Source: Populus alba (lineage: Eukaryota; Streptophyta; Magnoliopsida; Malpighiales; Salicaceae). From it: a stretch of 64,000 nt of DNA. The notes beneath the pieces were generated by a model. The model was given only the letters and a program-made list of their open reading frames with translations. It was not told where the DNA came from and searched no databases. Shown one piece after another: positions 63,606 to 64,000 of the stretch (its first letter is position 1; each line of letters starts with the position of its first letter). Both the position numbers and the translations under genes were made by a program. The stretch covers positions 19,952,147 through 20,016,146 of the forward strand of contig NC_133297.1 of the NCBI RefSeq assembly GCF_005239225.2, in the 5' to 3' direction.

Positions 63606-63835
63606 CTAAGTAAGAGAACGTCTAGAAGTACAAACGATTTTATTGCCAGAAACTAACAAATTAAAAATGCAAGGGGTTGGATGACCCAAACGACGATGCC
63701 ACAGGTCGGTAGTAGCGGAGATGCAAGGAGACCAAAAAGCTTGAGGAACTGACGTGGTAGAAGACTCGTGACTCTGACCAGAAAGAAGAACTTCCTTGGT
63801 GACGAGATCCTTCACATAAAACATAAAAACATGAA
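63606..63835 (-). pseudogene. Copia pre-integrase block of element G
   Basis: Reads DLVTKEVLLSGQSHESSTTS, then TDLWHRRLGHPTPCIFNLLV, with the histidine pair of the HHCC block. It stops at 63606. The upstream end is the CACTA insertion point at 63836; Copia sequence matching element C (28800-28860 region) reaches the insertion point exactly. Confidence 0.85.
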
Positions 63836-64000
63836 CACTACAAGATTTAATAGTTTTACCGATGGAATTTTTCCGTCGAAGTAAGACACATATTTCATCG
63901 GTAATCAATTTACCAAAGAAATCACCGACGAAAATTATCCGTCGGTGAATCTTTCTTCGGTAATTTTTTGTCCGTCGGTAAATCCGTTGGTAATAAAAAA
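63836..64000 (+). mobile_element. CACTA (En/Spm-type) transposon end, rest outside the window
   Basis: Starts with the terminal inverted repeat CACTACAAGA at 63836-63845, preceded by GAA, the likely 3-bp target duplication. Subterminal motifs follow: TTACCGATGG, CACCGACG with CGTCGGTG (63921-63945, an 8-bp stem), TTCGGTAATT, GTCCGTCGGTAAA. It inserted into Copia element G and belongs to the family of the 5673-11405 region. Confidence 0.9.

Larger units (their letters stand above)
60614..63835 (-). mobile_element. Ale/Retrofit-like Copia element G (minus), cut by a CACTA element
   Basis: 3' LTR at 60614-60731 (on the minus strand it ends AATTATTCTCA), polypurine tract CTTGAGGGGGC (about 60733-60745), RNase H, reverse transcriptase, integrase and pre-integrase on the minus strand. 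Same family as element C (27098). The gag half would lie beyond the CACTA insertion at 63836. Confidence 0.85.

Noticed and set aside
21803..63835. Possible endogenous pararetrovirus sequence
   Set aside because: All reverse transcriptase stretches are linked to integrase, LTRs or LINE features; no movement or coat protein text was seen.

Overview
This window is plant nuclear DNA, almost certainly from a eudicot and possibly poplar or willow (Salicaceae). The family guess rests only on the general look of the repeats and was not tested. No ordinary multi-exon host gene is complete here. Nearly everything is transposable-element sequence at different stages of decay, much of it nested, with AT-rich filler between. 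Two host-derived gene pieces stand out: a LOG-type cytokinin-activation gene carried inside a gypsy retrotransposon (one intact copy, one broken), and the terminal exon of a dUTPase.

Layout. 1-2240 is the gag/protease/G-patch part of a Tat-like gypsy element (minus strand). 2241-5672 is AT-rich filler holding a short Copia scrap, an 82-bp tandem repeat, a dispersed repeat, an 844-bp inverted-repeat element and a 103-bp direct duplication. 5673-11405 is a decayed CACTA (En/Spm) region with TNP2 and TNP1 remnants. 12929-13096 is the dUTPase exon. 13121-16770 and 20238-21802 are two fragments of one TNT1-like Copia family, separated by a gutted Tat-like element and a 54-bp minisatellite with a palindromic core. 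21803-27097 is gypsy element A (Athila-like, deleted, with a broken LOG copy). 27098-30985 is an Ale/Retrofit-like Copia element joined to a LINE (about 30995-33948). 34425-35145 is an array of hairpin-forming repeats.

35707-47453 is gypsy element B, an almost complete Athila-like element on the minus strand. It has two LTRs, a TTAAC target duplication, a primer-binding site, gag, protease, reverse transcriptase, RNase H and integrase, then an extra 192-residue ORF and an intact 217-residue LOG-like ORF before the 3' LTR. B sits inside an LTR of an older member of the same family (D: 35453-35706 plus 47454-48751). Two more relatives, E (49457-55036) and F (55804-58912), lie downstream on the plus strand. 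60614-63835 is another Ale-like Copia element (minus), cut at 63836 by a CACTA element that runs off the window and belongs to the same family as the 5.7-11.4 kb one.

How the parts work together: the gag-pol genes would supply copying and integration. The notable point is that this Athila-like family carries a cytokinin-synthesis-type gene as cargo in the position where Athila elements often carry an env-like gene. It is present in two separately inserted copies in opposite orientations, so it appears to have moved as part of the element. All family assignments come from reading motifs by eye; no database search was possible.
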